Assembly: GCA_000469685.2 (NCBI GenBank)
Contig: LS997564.1
Location: 6,102,591-6,166,590, forward strand
Direction of reading: 5' to 3'
DNA: 64,000 bases
Origin: Haemonchus contortus
Taxonomy: Eukaryota > Nematoda > Chromadorea > Rhabditida > Trichostrongylidae
In this document: positions 38,201 to 49,501 of the stretch, piece after piece
Numbering within the stretch: the first letter of the stretch is position 1
Layout: every line of letters starts with the position of its first letter
Program-made: the position numbers and the translations under genes
The notes under the pieces: generated by a model
Seen by the model: only the letters and a program-made list of their open reading frames with translations
What the model was told of the DNA's origin: nothing
Database searches by the model: none

Positions 38201-40160
38201 GGGGGAGACTCCACGGTTGTCTGATTACGAAGAATTCTGCAACACATCTTCCATAAGCGGATTCTAAAGAACGATTTAATGGATTGAAGGCACATTCTGA
38301 AAATATTGACAAGGACAGGAAGTTGCGCAGTTGTTTTTCTATTCACAGCAGAGGCGCTACATATGGCCATGTTCATATTAGAAAAAATTTCCTGAGTAAT
38401 CTGAGGGGCTTTTTTTTCAACAGTTAAGCACAACTCCGGAAATCATAGGTCCCTTTCAAAAGCAGCTAGACATCCTGTCAGTTGGTGAGCATCTGCTTAT
38501 AAGTAGGATAACATGTTTTGCACTGATCAGAAGTTAGGCGAGGTAGGCTGAAGCGGCCTCTGAGCTTATTCTCATTATTGGTGATCTAGCATCGTCAAAA
38601 TAGATCAGCTGATTATTTTTCGACATCAAAGAAAGCCTCGGTACCACGTGCTCCTCGGCACTCTGGCAAACCTACATCCTGCAAACTTGGGGCTTTCAAT
38701 CCACCCAACAACCTTCAACTCAGGTTCGCTAAGTGAACATCTACTAGGTCATGCTTCGTCTGCAGTTCTCGAACACATAACCAAAGTCTGTCTGATTCCA
38801 CGAAAACAAAGTACTAACTGCAGCATCTGCCGTGCCCTTGACATCGTCGATCAACACAAATGTGCTCTTCGAACGAGCGGTTTTCGTTCCCTGCCAGCTG
38901 ATAGGTAAATCGTCTGTCTACAAGTTACAAAGGAATCAGGAATCAAGAATCATGGATGGTCCTCTATGAGAATGGTTTCTCAGCGGTAATAATAACAATA
39001 ACAAGTCGTGTAAACAGGAGAGAAATTACAAGAGTCAATGTCGGAATGAAAGCCTCCTGAATATCGTTTAAAGGCCCAGTTCACGATCAAAATGTTTTCT
39101 GAGATACCCCTGTAGTATGAATTCGAGCCTCCCCTTTATACCATACCTGTCGTTATAAAGTCGAAAAAGGTCATGGATATGGCACAATAAGGAGCCAGAT
39201 ATGTATCGTTTAAATGCCACATCCATCGCGGACGAGTTTGAACGGCTTCGTAGAGGCTGCACAAACTCAAGAGATTCATATGGAGGAAGTTCAAACAACT
39301 TGTCATAACCCATGGCGACAGTGAAAGGAAGTTTCGGACAATTTCAGTTCGAGGTAGTCATCTCTTCGACCAAGGGGAGTAAATTAAATCTCGTCCAAAC
39401 ACCCCTTACATTCTCGAAATGGTGATCTCGTACAACCTCCACTTTCACTATTTTCAAAAAGCTCGAAGTAGACGCATTTTTCCGCTTTCTTCGCCATCGA
39501 CGTGCTCCTCTATATCAACACTTCCACTTTTCTACCTAAAAAGGGTACCCCACGGTTATCGTTGACTGTGCCTTTAAGCTAAAACCAGATTGAATCAGAG
39601 CTCATTGTTGAATCGGAAAATCAACGCGACAGGTTTCTGTAGTACGATCTACCCACTCTCCACAAGGAACTATAGGTAGCATGTTCATGTTGAAAGTGGA
39701 ATTCTATGCAGATCGGCCTTCCAGATGAGCTCTACTTCAACCATTGCTTTCGAAATCCGTTGTCTTTCTGAGGTGATCCAAACTACCGCATTCGGTAGAG
39801 CACAATAGTCCCAATCTTTGATTTCAGATAATAAATCGTTTTCCACTCCAATCCAACATCAAACCTTTCAAGGCTTGCGTGACGCCTACGGAATCTTCCC
39901 TAGTGATGGCCGTCTCTTCGAGGTGTGAGCAGCGTCGAGCAAGCAGATACATATCCTTTCAAACATCGCGCGTGCTGCGTATACGTGATCATGAGTGCAG
40001 CAGCCTGAAAGCTCTAAGCCTGGCTGCATCATCACTCTTTCGACGTTCTGCTACCTTCTTTGTCGTTCGTCGCCGTTATTTCTTGTTGTCGACTTCAATC
40101 AGTGATTGACTGTCGTGCTCTCTGCTGTTGAATACCAGTCGCATTTCAACACTAGGAAAC
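35202..40160. other. Gene-poor stretch upstream of the ASB gene
   Basis: No supported gene. The ASB first exon frame stays open to 35357 without an ATG, so 35202-35357 is probably 5' UTR. Frames at 36422 (-), 36905 (+), 38146 (-) and 38648 (+) are open but unrecognised, with no partner exons. One TIR element (39067-39577) is present. Confidence 0.45.
39067..39577. mobile_element. Second copy of the TTAAAGGC inverted-terminus element
   Basis: The left end is TTTAAAGGCCCAGTTCACGAT and the right end near 39558-39577 is ATCGTTGACTGTGCCTTTAA. The interior near 39180 (GGCACAATAAGGAGCC) resembles the copy at 40942 (GGGCACAATAAGGGC). No transposase frame is visible, so it is a non-autonomous element. 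Confidence 0.55.
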
Positions 40161-40261
40161 ATGGCCGACAGCACAAGTGGATCACAGCGATTCACCTCTC
40201 TGGTACACTATACTTCTTTACAGCTACGTGAGGATTACATACGAAAAATGAATGAGGCAGT
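40161..40261 (+). CDS. Isolated probable first coding exon, unknown gene
   Basis: An ATG in good context (GAAACATGGCC) opens a 33-codon frame starting MADSTSGSQRFTSLVHYT and ending REDYIRKMNEA, followed by a strong GTAAGT donor in phase 2. The residues look coding (charged, mixed) and the upstream 300 bp is C/T-rich, as in a 5' UTR. No downstream exon was found before the opposite-strand ZP gene, so the gene may span that gene or be a relic. The exon at 46831 does not join it in phase, while the one at 47058 could. Confidence 0.35.
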
Positions 40262-40587
40262 GTAAGTCCGAGTCATTTGAACACGCTGCTCAGTGATAAG
40301 TACGATCCTGGACACTGCATTGCCAAATATCGCATAAAGGCGAGAAGTGTCGAGAGTCCGTTTAGAACGGAAAAGCTTGTACCCAGGCCCACTAGTCTTC
40401 ATTTCTTCCTGCTAATTTGGGAATAAACACATGGGGTAGAGCCTTCTCCTGCAAAAACTAGAAGTATTCGCTGGAAAATAATTACATTTGTCATTTTCGG
40501 AAACATGGTAGCCGGCAGCAAAAGAGTAGAAATACAGTAATCCTTCTTTTGTAGTGATATCATGCAGAAACAGACGGAAGAGACGTC

Positions 40588-40731
40588 TCTTCTTCATTCT
40601 AAGTGGATTCAAGTTGGCGCAATTGCCTGCGCACCGTAGTTCCTCGACCTGATTTTGGTGATCAAAACGCTTGTCTCAATTTTTTCAATGCAAAATCGAA
40701 TTTTTTTAGTGTTGGTGGAGTACCGATGAGA
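40588..40731. repeat. Direct repeat, copy 1
   Basis: Nearly the same sequence recurs at 41352-41495. Shared blocks include TCTTCTTCATTCTAAG, GGCGCAATTGCCTGCGCACC, GATTTTGGTGATCAAAACGC and AATCGAATTTTTTTAGTGTT. A TIR-element end lies between the two copies, suggesting insertion into, or joint transposition of, a larger repeat. Confidence 0.65.
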
Positions 40732-40941
40732 AATATTCTTAATTCTATGCAATGAACTGTAAATGTGTTTCGCCCGAAAAAATTCTAAAGCTTATGAAGT
40801 TGTAGGAGCACTACAAAAATCCATAACAATTTGATAGGCAGACTAAGAGAAACAATCTTCCCTAAAACCAGGCTGAATCGAATTTGACTGTAGAACTCCC
40901 ATTAGATGGGACTACGAAGAGCATTGTTTTGTTGAAAGCGA

Positions 40942-41260
40942 TTAAAGGCACGGTTCACGAAAAAAATGGTTTCGGAGATTTGCACATGGTTTGAATTCGA
41001 CGCCCCCTCTGATACCATTTGTGCAGGAATAAGGTCGGAAAACGGTCTGGATAGGGCACAATAAGGGCACGAACAGTGGGGGACGGGAGGCCTCCGCCCC
41101 TCGCTAGTCTGACTACGAGTTCTAATTGTCCCTCACAACATTCGCATTGGAGCGAAATGGTCTGCTTGGGTGTGTTGTCTGCTATAGCAGACATTGCGTC
41201 GCCTTCGTGCACTCGCCCGAACACTCCCTTAACCGCCGTTCTTCCAATGTGAAACTCATC
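40942..41260. mobile_element. Third TIR-element copy, right end not found
   Basis: The left terminus TTAAAGGCACGGTTCACGA matches those at 8865 and 39067, and the next 130 bp resemble the 39067 copy. No inverted partner end is visible before 41600, so the copy is truncated or interrupted. The right boundary given is approximate. Confidence 0.4.
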
Positions 41261-41351
41261 CAAACCCCCTTTCCAGCTCTTTTTTGACCCTTTCTATTTC
41301 TTTTTGTTCATCGTTTTTTGCCGAAAATCAGGTACTAAGTCAGATCCTCTG

Positions 41352-41495
41352 CTCTTCTTCATTCTAAGAAGAAGATCATGCTGGCGCAATTGCCTGCGCA
41401 CCGTGGTTCCTCGGCTTGATTTTGGTGATCAAAACGCTTGTCGCAATTTTCTCGATGAAAAATCGAATTTTTTTAGTGTTGATGGAGTGACCGAT
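41352..41495. repeat. Direct repeat, copy 2
   Basis: Partner of 40588-40731, same orientation and about 764 bp away. A few substitutions separate them, including GTAGTT against GTGGTT and CTCAATTTTTTC against CGCAATTTTCTC. Confidence 0.65.
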
Positions 41496-41926
41496 GAACT
41501 GACAGAAACACGTTGAGAATTATTTTCGATCCACATGGAGTTCTTTATACCAATTTAAATTGAAAATAGCTGCGGAATTCTCACTAAAAATGACTATAAA
41601 ACACTGTCGACCTCATCACACGATGAACTATGGCTAAAGTCTACTTATCGATAAGAAACATCGCTTCGAGCTCTTGTATTCTCATGGTTGCTGAGAAAGG
41701 GCTTGCAATAAATAGTATCTTCCTCACCCACGCTGTTCACCTGCTTGTTGTTCTGCATAGGAGGATTTTCCCAGTTGTTACTACCAGCATCTTCATAGTT
41801 GGGAGCAATATGCTGCTTGTTCGCCATTGGTGGTCAGTTGCGGAATAATTTCACAAAATATCAAAGGAAATTTCAATCATCTATTACGAAAGAAAACTTT
41901 TTGCAGTATCACTAATTTGTATACAT

Positions 41927-41932
41927 TTTATT
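41927..41932 (-). terminator. Poly(A) signal of the ZP gene
   Basis: AATAAA on the minus strand, 19 bases after the ZP gene's stop codon. This agrees with 41951 being the true end of that coding sequence. Confidence 0.55.
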
Positions 41933-41950
41933 ACTATGGATCAGATAAGA

Positions 41951-44900
41951 TCATCGTTGAAAGACTTTGGAGACGGTGTACGCCGGTTCTTCCCGTGGCA
42001 ATGATCGTTTGGTCGGGGAGCACATGAAGCAGGACAGAGCTACCAGAGAGACGATGGCACCCAGCAACAGTAAGCTCACAAAGACAACTTCGTTCAAGCT
42101 CACGCAGTGATCAGAGTTCGCTGGCTGGGCAACTAAAATGGAAACTGTGAGGCATGTTCATTTCACGTATTTCTCTTATATTTCTTGAAATATCTCCTAC
42201 CAAAGTGAGTCAGAGTTAGGCAGACTGGATTTATCGACCTTCCCTGAGATTTTTTCCCAAATAGTTCAGATTTCTAGGGCGTTTGGAATACTCATACATC
42301 TTTTCTATAGTGTTCATGAGAGCAGAAAACGCTCTGACTAGAGAACCGACCAAATGCTGCCCGTTGAACTTGTTGTGGTTCGATCTCGAGAACGGTTTGC
42401 ATCTTTAGCGTCGTGAGGGTGGCATTTCTTTCCATTTCTTCTCGCCTTCGACGGAGTGCCGGAATCAGGGGTGCTTTACCAGCATTAGGTTCGCACTGCT
42501 AAAAGCAACTTTTGGCGTCTATCTTCGAACACAAACTATACGTCCAAAAGGAACCTGTCTTCGACATGAGTGCACACATGGTTTCACTTGGCATTCGAAG
42601 TGAACGAATTGTGAGGAGGTGAACTGGAAACCGTACCTAAAGTTATGCCATATAGTACAATTCGATCTAAATCTGAGAAATCCTTTTGGGGGAAAAAAGA
42701 ACTTCTGAAATTTTGTAGGCATGAAGATTCTCACATGTGGAGGTAGACATGCTTAGGACCGTGATTGATGGGTTCCGTAGTGAAAACTGGAGCGTCCACA
42801 GCTCGGCTCAATCGAACAGCACATCTGAAGCAAACAGTCTGATCAGATTAACAAGGTATCTGCACCTATGAATGTATGAGGCTGCTTACCCATCACTGTC
42901 GATGATGTTGATGCTTGCGTCAGCTGTGTTAGTACCGTCATGGGCATAGCATGAATGCACATAGAAATCGTAGATAGCTATAGAAAGCTTTCTAGGGTGG
43001 ATCCTCCTTCACTACAAGTCTGTGGTCACTTACCAGTGTTCTTCAATGCAAGATCGAGAGTGATCCGTTGGCCAACGCTTGCTCTAGCCACTGGAATCCC
43101 ATTGATCCCGTGGCCATCGAGAATTTGCATCGAAAGCAATGGAGCACCTCCGTTTCCTGTGATCACGCCTTCGTCGCGTTGCGGCCCACTGAAAAACTTT
43201 CTCAACTATTCCAAGATTTGGATGGACTTTGAACTTGGCTTGTATTGTATTCCAAATATAAGAGGGTCTGTAAACATTAAGTTCTGCACCCTAAAACGAC
43301 ACAATTTGCACCCAGTGCAACTGTATTGATAGCAGGATATATAAAGCTCAGAGTCCCGACCCAACTATCTGCCCGGAGCTATTGCGAAGCTGGGACTCGT
43401 CCTACTGTTAGATCGGACTTATCAACCCCAATCCAAACTAAGATGAATCCCAGCTCTGACCCTCCGTTCGAAATCGCGATGGCGTCTGCAAACATTTTTG
43501 AAATATGCAGCCTTTGAAAGGTTGAAGTTTCCAAAATAAGAGCGCTTCTAGCATCCCAGACAAATCTGGTGCCGATTCTCGGGCCCGGGAAGTTTGGAAG
43601 GATTGCTTGGCTCATCGATAACGACAACGAGCTTAAATGCCCACTTTCCTAACGCTTCAGCATTCTGAGTATTGCTTCGCATTAATCAATACGACGATTA
43701 TTCGACTATGTCGAGCCGTCATCTGATCAAAGTGGTAAAATATTAAAATAATCAAAAGGAACGACTGAACCGAGTTTGTGCCTACAAAAATTTCAGCCAA
43801 AGAGAGCACTACCCGCAACCGAACCCTCGCACGGTCACATTTATTTCTCAAACTTCATCCGGGAGACCATTAGAAACTAGCCGAATTACTGAGCTGTGGT
43901 AGAGTGGCTACTCACTAAAAAATGCATGATCTCATTTTGCAGTACAAGGCCGGAAGCCGATCCATATAAGCAAATAACAATAACTATTGAGTATGATCAG
44001 AATCAGCCTGAAACCTTGTAAGGAATGTTTCCTACTTGATTTGCAATGCCGAGAGACCATTAGGCCCTGGTGGCAGTGTCAAAGTAATGTCCTGAGTGCT
44101 GTATACACATCGAACGCTCATCGCTGAGAAGCCGTCGACGAGAAGACCATCGACAGGACTTATAATCAGCTTTATGCTGTATTCGCCACTCGTCTGCAAT
44201 TGAACTCCCATTAAATGCAACCCACAGGTCTGGCTTATATGCACCCTGCGTGTACAGAAGTCCCTGCAACTACAATAGCACTCACCTCATTCGTTCTGAG
44301 CCCACATTCCGTACTATTGAACAAGGACAAGCGGATAAGCATTCTTTTTTCACCCTGACCTCGCCATCTGGAAGAATTTCACTTCATGAACAGAAATTGA
44401 TGTTGTTGTATTCCATTTATGGACAGAGGTGAAGCATATGAACGTGAAAACCTATTTGTAAGCAACAATCATTGTTTTGTAGTAGTACTAGGTTGTACGG
44501 GATGTATCTCTGTTCACAAATACCCAAATTTCCCCAGGTAGAAGTACTCACTTGTATGTGCACATTATATCAACAAATTTTATGGGGTCGCAGTGGCTGC
44601 TTTCATAGTCTACGATTTGGCCCGCGAACGCGCAATGTTTTTACGCATATAGCTGCGCATACAAAAGTGCAACTTCTGCGTGAAAACCACTGGTCTGGGT
44701 CATGACCGTTTGCAAGGGATCGTTACAGGAGCGCTCCTCTCTGTAGAAGAATTGTGGGCGAAACGACAACTCGGACAGAGAAGGCGGTCCTGTAACGATT
44801 CTTGCAAAAAGTCCCGACACAGACTACTGCGTTTTTACGCAGATATATGCGTTAACGCTTCTACTTCAATGCGTTCAATTCACATCATGGTTCATCTTCA

Positions 44901-45697
44901 ACTTTTTACTTCGGGCTGTCAGGTAGTGGGACGAGGGCGATTTGAACCAGTAAAGAAGTACTCGTTGAATAGGATAGAAGGTACTTTCCGCAAAACCTAA
45001 CTTATTTCAGTAGCACTGCTGAATTAAGGCCCAGACAGGCAAAGGAGTAGGCCTTATATGGGAAGAAGGGTTTTCCATAATTGGGTTCTTTGAAGGCTGT
45101 GAATTCATCGAGCCCGTGTGGACAAGGGTAGCTCCTTTTTATTGTTAAATCCCCTTTTCAACGGTTCGCAATTGTTTCAAAGGGAAGCGGTAGCAGTTTG
45201 TGTGTGTGTTTGTGAGACGATCACCGGCGCCCGCAATCCTTCGCCCACCGAAGTTTCGTTGGTGACTTGTGGAGGTGTTCTAAACGCTAAATGAATCCCA
45301 ACTGTTCCTATAATGCTGGAGAGATCTCGGAAGCATTAAACATTTCATGGGTACAACTATCTTTTTAGCTCTTCTGATTTGACTATGTATTTGCAGTTCG
45401 ATTGGTAGATTCATCATTTGTTGCGAATCAGACAGATCAGAAATGGCTATACACCTGAATACCCTGCGATGCATCTGGTTTACAGTTTAGAGATCTGAGC
45501 CACAAATATTTTCAAAAACCAAGCGAGCTAGTGGTTACCATCTCCGAAGCACTAAAATGTAGTGCATTTTATGAGCATATTCACAGACCTGCATCGCTCA
45601 TCTCTGATCCCTTGCTCTGTGAACACACCACCAGAGAAATCTTTCGAAAACGACAACGAGACATCCATCGATGAAGCCGAACATGAAACACTTCGAT
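41951..45697 (-). CDS. ZP-domain transmembrane protein, cuticlin-like (5' end missing)
   Basis: ZP-domain proteins polymerise into apical extracellular matrix; in nematodes they form cuticle layers and lumen linings. Nine phase-consistent exons: 45589-45697, 44286-44367, 44036-44193, 43034-43188, 42890-42977, 42735-42824, 42555-42636, 42339-42498 and 41951-42132, giving about 368 aa. The ZP-N half shows four cysteines in order (VSCSASS, DERCRW, TECGLR, VRCVYS). ZP-C shows HSCYAHDGTNTADASI, DGCAVR and FVHFECQVKPCVHSC. A tetrabasic site (ALRRRREEM) lies after the ZP domain, the position of the usual furin cleavage. A membrane helix (VVFVSLLLLGAIVSLVALSC) and a short cytoplasmic tail follow. The first exon seen enters in phase 1, so the signal peptide exon lies upstream and was not identified. 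The donor gtcaga of the 42339 exon is weak but required by phase. Confidence 0.92.
44640..44855. repeat. Foldback element in a ZP-gene intron
   Basis: The inner arms 44710-44730 and 44788-44807 (TTGCAAGAATCGTTACAGGA and complement) match except for two positions. Similarity continues outward through GGTCTGGGTC against its complement near 44820, to ACGCATATA-type blocks at both edges. It lies between ZP exons 45589-45697 and 44286-44367. This is a palindromic, non-coding mobile repeat. Confidence 0.55.
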
Positions 45698-46830
45698 CTG
45701 AAATGTTCAACAAATGATATCTCGCCCTTTGCTTTTTTGTAAATAAGCAGTCAACACATTAGAGGTCTGTACCTTGTAATAAGGAATCGGCAGAAGTGTA
45801 GGGTGAAATCTGAAAAAATGAGCTATCTCACTTAAGAGTGTATTGGTGAATAACGTTGTTATCAACCCTGTTCAAAAATCTAGAATTAAAACTAACTAAT
45901 AAACAACTGGAACGTAAATAAATATAAATAAATGATAAGCTACGGAAAATCATACAACGTGAGAAAAAACATGAAAAAGAAACTAAAGAAGAAGTGAAAA
46001 AAGAAATATTCATGATTCTAGCATGGAACATTTGTAAACGCGAGAAACTCATATCGGCCGTCAGGAATGTCCTGAGTGGTTCTGAGTGGGTTCGGGTGCC
46101 CCAAATCTACTGCTCTCAAAATCATGTTGTTACTCTTTTCACTAGAATTTAACAATCGCCTCAACTAACTACTTGTAAAATTCAAGTTTCAATAAAAACG
46201 AGTTTCAATGGCGTTAATCCTTTTACTCAGAAGATTACTTGCCGGGTATATAAGTTTGATCATATCTCACTACCAGGAACCAATTACCTTACTTCCTCAC
46301 CTCCCGCAGCACCTGAATGCAATCTACTGCTTTTTAGATACAATTTTACTTTCCCTTTCCGTATTCCTTGAAGCGAGCCACGCTCCTGACTGCAATAACT
46401 TCCAAATTTTCGGAGGTAACGGTTCAAAGTTATGTAGTTCCCCCAGGGAAAATTAACAAAAAGTGCAACACCATCCATTGGTGTTCCCGTAACTCAGAGG
46501 AAATGAGAGTCAGCTGATCCAATCATTCTGGAATTGGTGCGATAAAAAAGCTGTAGTTGTTTTGAACTTCTTACGACCTGAACAGGTCGTGTCTGACACA
46601 ACTGACATGCATATGCACTGAATGGAACATGTGTTGTGGTTTTAGGTCATTTGAAAGATTTATACTATCAACAAAACTTTTTCTCGAATACTTCGATTCT
46701 GCCCCGGCCCCAGACCTCCCCTCTATTTTTCTATCCTCTTTGACTGTTGTTTCGTATGCTTTGTCATGCTTATTCTCTGGAATATAGTATTTGGTTTGTC
46801 CCATAAACCTTCAACCAACCGTAGACGCAG

Positions 46831-47400
46831 ATGCACTCGACTTTGGGGAAGGAAGTGTCCAGTTCTACTGATGAGTGGGAAGTTTCCTACTTGTGTAGGT
46901 AAATCCTCAACCAGAGCTGTGTCATCTGTGAGCTAATCATCTTTTTGCTTTAGGGGCTCATTTCTCAGATGAAAGATGGTAGGTTATTCTCCACAGACTG
47001 TTTATGCAAGAGAGCGTTGTGTAACGAGACTAACTAAGCGGATCGATCAATCCCCAGTGATTTTCTCCGGCAAGTGGAAGCTGCGCCATACTATAACGAG
47101 ACTTTGAGTAAACGAACCACAACTACCGTCACCGTCAACAACTGGTTCCGCCGTTCCGACGACTTAAATTACGCGAAACATCCCCGTGCTCGCCTCGAAG
47201 ATGACTTACGCAACCCCTTGAATTGGATCCCGACTACGACAACGACACAGGTAACAGTAAACAACCCAACGATATTGCTGGGCTGTTACGTACCCTCTGG
47301 ATCTCCTAGACCGAAGGAAAGTTCTGTAAAGAAAGGTATGAACATATTGACGTTTAATGGTTTGTCAGACGCTCGTGCACCCCAGGAACGCTCCGGCTGA
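46831..47400 (+). CDS. Putative small spliced gene, unknown function
   Basis: Exon 46831-46898 begins ATG directly after a CAG acceptor, reads MHSTLGKEVSSSTDEWEVSY and ends at a gtaaat donor in phase 2. It joins in phase to 47058-47400, which follows CCCCAG and runs to a TGA, giving about 136 aa. The second exon has a Thr-rich motif twice, TTTTVTVNNW and TTTTTQVTVNN, about 40 residues apart, with charged sequence between (RARLEDDLRNPLNW). A GTAACA at 47251 could be an alternative donor. The minus strand is also open over 47286-47600, so strand choice is not certain. No family recognised. Confidence 0.35.
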
Positions 47401-48959
47401 ACACCATCGCGGGCACTGCCACATCGTCTAATAGAGCTAATAGTTACTCTTCTTGCATTTTCCTGGCTCTCCTCGCCTGTGGTGGATTCTGAGGTAACCT
47501 GGCCTCTCGATCGAAGACATTGCCTCACTTGTTCCACTAATGTTCCGAAGTTCGACACAGGATCAGGCTCATCGGCGCCTCCTCGCCACATGCAGTGCAT
47601 GGAAATATTCCTTCAGTTCGGGAAACGAACAAGGCATGAAACTTTAGAACGAAGACCCCATTATCATAGCAACCTTGCCGTAAACTGAATCGCAAAAGGC
47701 GTAGAACGTCACGGATAACATGTTCCACTTCTCGACATGCCCATTCGCACGTTTCAATTCACACATTTTAACTAGGGCTTCTAAGTAGGACCCTGAGCCA
47801 GACCACTGGGTCATGGTCACTTTTTGGAAATTTCGGAAGATGCTCCCACTTTGGAGATGAGCACATATCGCGAAGACGGTCCTTCAACTGTCCTTTAGTC
47901 CAACACCAAGTCGATGCAATAGCCTCCTGTACGCATGGTGGAACGATGCGCGCTCGATAATTGTCGGTCAACCCATTTCCCAAATTGATGCTCGAAATCG
48001 CTTTGAGTGGGAACCCGAGTTGCTTTCTCGGCAGCCCTCGATGCAATAGACCACGTGGGTCTCTTTAATGAACTGGAAAGAAGTGCCAAATAACCAATCA
48101 CCTCTATTCACCCACACAAAATTTGAACCAGTTGGACCCAGAAGAGTGAGCTTCTGATCCGAACCAGACTTCAATTGTGTTATTCGGTACGGAAGTTTGG
48201 ACTTTAGAAAGGTAAAGAGATGGAATGCACAGTAGCCAGCAGGGAATAGCGAAGGGTATCGCTCTCGTAGGGTAGTGGAGCACGCACTGAAAAAGGTGAT
48301 AAGAACTCTTTACAAAAAATGGTCATACTCGTCAACGTTTATCATTCTGAGCGAAAAGCGTCCTCAAGACAGAAGGATCAAGAAGGATACGTCCTACATC
48401 CACTTGGACTTTCTGAGCGTAAGCGCGACCTTGCTCGGCTGGCTCCGATACCATAATGCGTATCCCCGAAAAGCGAAAAGTTAGGTTGAAATACAGCTGA
48501 GTGGAGGGCAGGCATGCTCCTCGATTTTCCCAGCTTCTTGCACGCTGGCAAAATTTTATCCCAAAGATGTTCGGCCCTTCTTGAGTTAGCTAAGAAAATT
48601 CCATCCTTCAAACTAAGAATCTCACAAGCTCACAAATCTGGCGCCCCATCCCTCTATGCGCTCTGACCCTGAGATGCAGAGCATGGAGATGCCTCCTCCA
48701 CGTATAATTCCACGCTTTGGGACATCGCCGTAGAGCCTGAGCCGTTGCAAGGAATCTCAAATAAGTGTACTGGCAAACAGGGATAATGTGAATAAACCAT
48801 GTCGCAGCTATAAAAAACAACTTTGGGCTATACTGCTAAAAGTGAACAGTAAGCGGGACAGCTGAACGTTAAGTGTCAACCGGATTAAGAAAACTCCTTT
48901 CTCTAGCCGGAATCGCTTTTTCATATCATTCGACTGCCTGTATGAACTTTGTTTTCCTT

Positions 48960-49230
48960 CTCAATCCCCTGCTTACTATAATAATTTGGATGCCCCTCTT
49001 CTCGCACCTCTCGGCAAAGCGTTCTACAGGCCGAATCCAGTTTCAAAACCAATTTCTCTTTCCGGTTTTTGGTCACACGAACTAGCTTCTCATAAATCCT
49101 TCCCGAACTCAGTGAAGAGCAAAATCAAACTCAAATATGAAAGCTTTTCATATTTCAACTTCCAATTTTTGCTTCCTCAACAGTTTTCGAGCCCTATGAA
49201 ATGGTGCAGCGATGAAAGCGGAGCCGGCGG
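48960..49230. repeat. Diverged direct repeat, copy 1
   Basis: Similar to 50545-50830 in the same orientation. Shared blocks include TTGGATGCCCCT/TCGGATGCCCCT, CAATTTCTCTTTCCGG against TAATTTCTCTTTCCGG, AGCTTTTCAT and GATGAAAGCGG/AATGAAAGCGG. The second copy lies at 50545-50830. Both look like remnants of one interspersed repeat, with other elements between. Confidence 0.55.
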
Positions 49231-49241
49231 ATAGGGATGAC

Positions 49242-49501
49242 GGGTATGTGTACGAACGTGCGTCCGAGGATGCGCGCGGCAAATTGCGCGGCGAAGCTCG
49301 TAACGATTTGAACGACTTTGGCGCCTATCATTTGGGCCCAAATTTGAAGTTGAGTAGATTATAAAGATCATCTGACTCTACTAAACTACTCTACTTTGAG
49401 TTTGTGCCTCGAAAATTGGCGCCAGAGTCGTACGAATCATCACGAACTTCGCCGCGCAAGTTGCCGCGCGCATCCTCGGACGCACGTTCGTACCGTCCCC
49501 C
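49242..49501. mobile_element. Palindromic (foldback) element with 9-bp target duplication
   Basis: Arms 49250-49325 and 49418-49493 are reverse complements at about 90%, including a perfect block GTACGAACGTGCGTCCGAGG and the run after it. The loop is about 92 bp. The element is flanked by the direct repeat AGGGATGAC at 49233-49241 and 49502-49510. A 9-bp duplication and long inverted repeats fit a non-autonomous Mutator-like element; the family name is inference. Two minus-strand open frames over it are artefacts of the palindrome. Confidence 0.8.

Noticed and set aside
47286..48174. Series of minus-strand frames that look like one frameshifted protein
   Set aside because: No family could be named and the frame changes several times; kept only as a note that a decayed element may be present.
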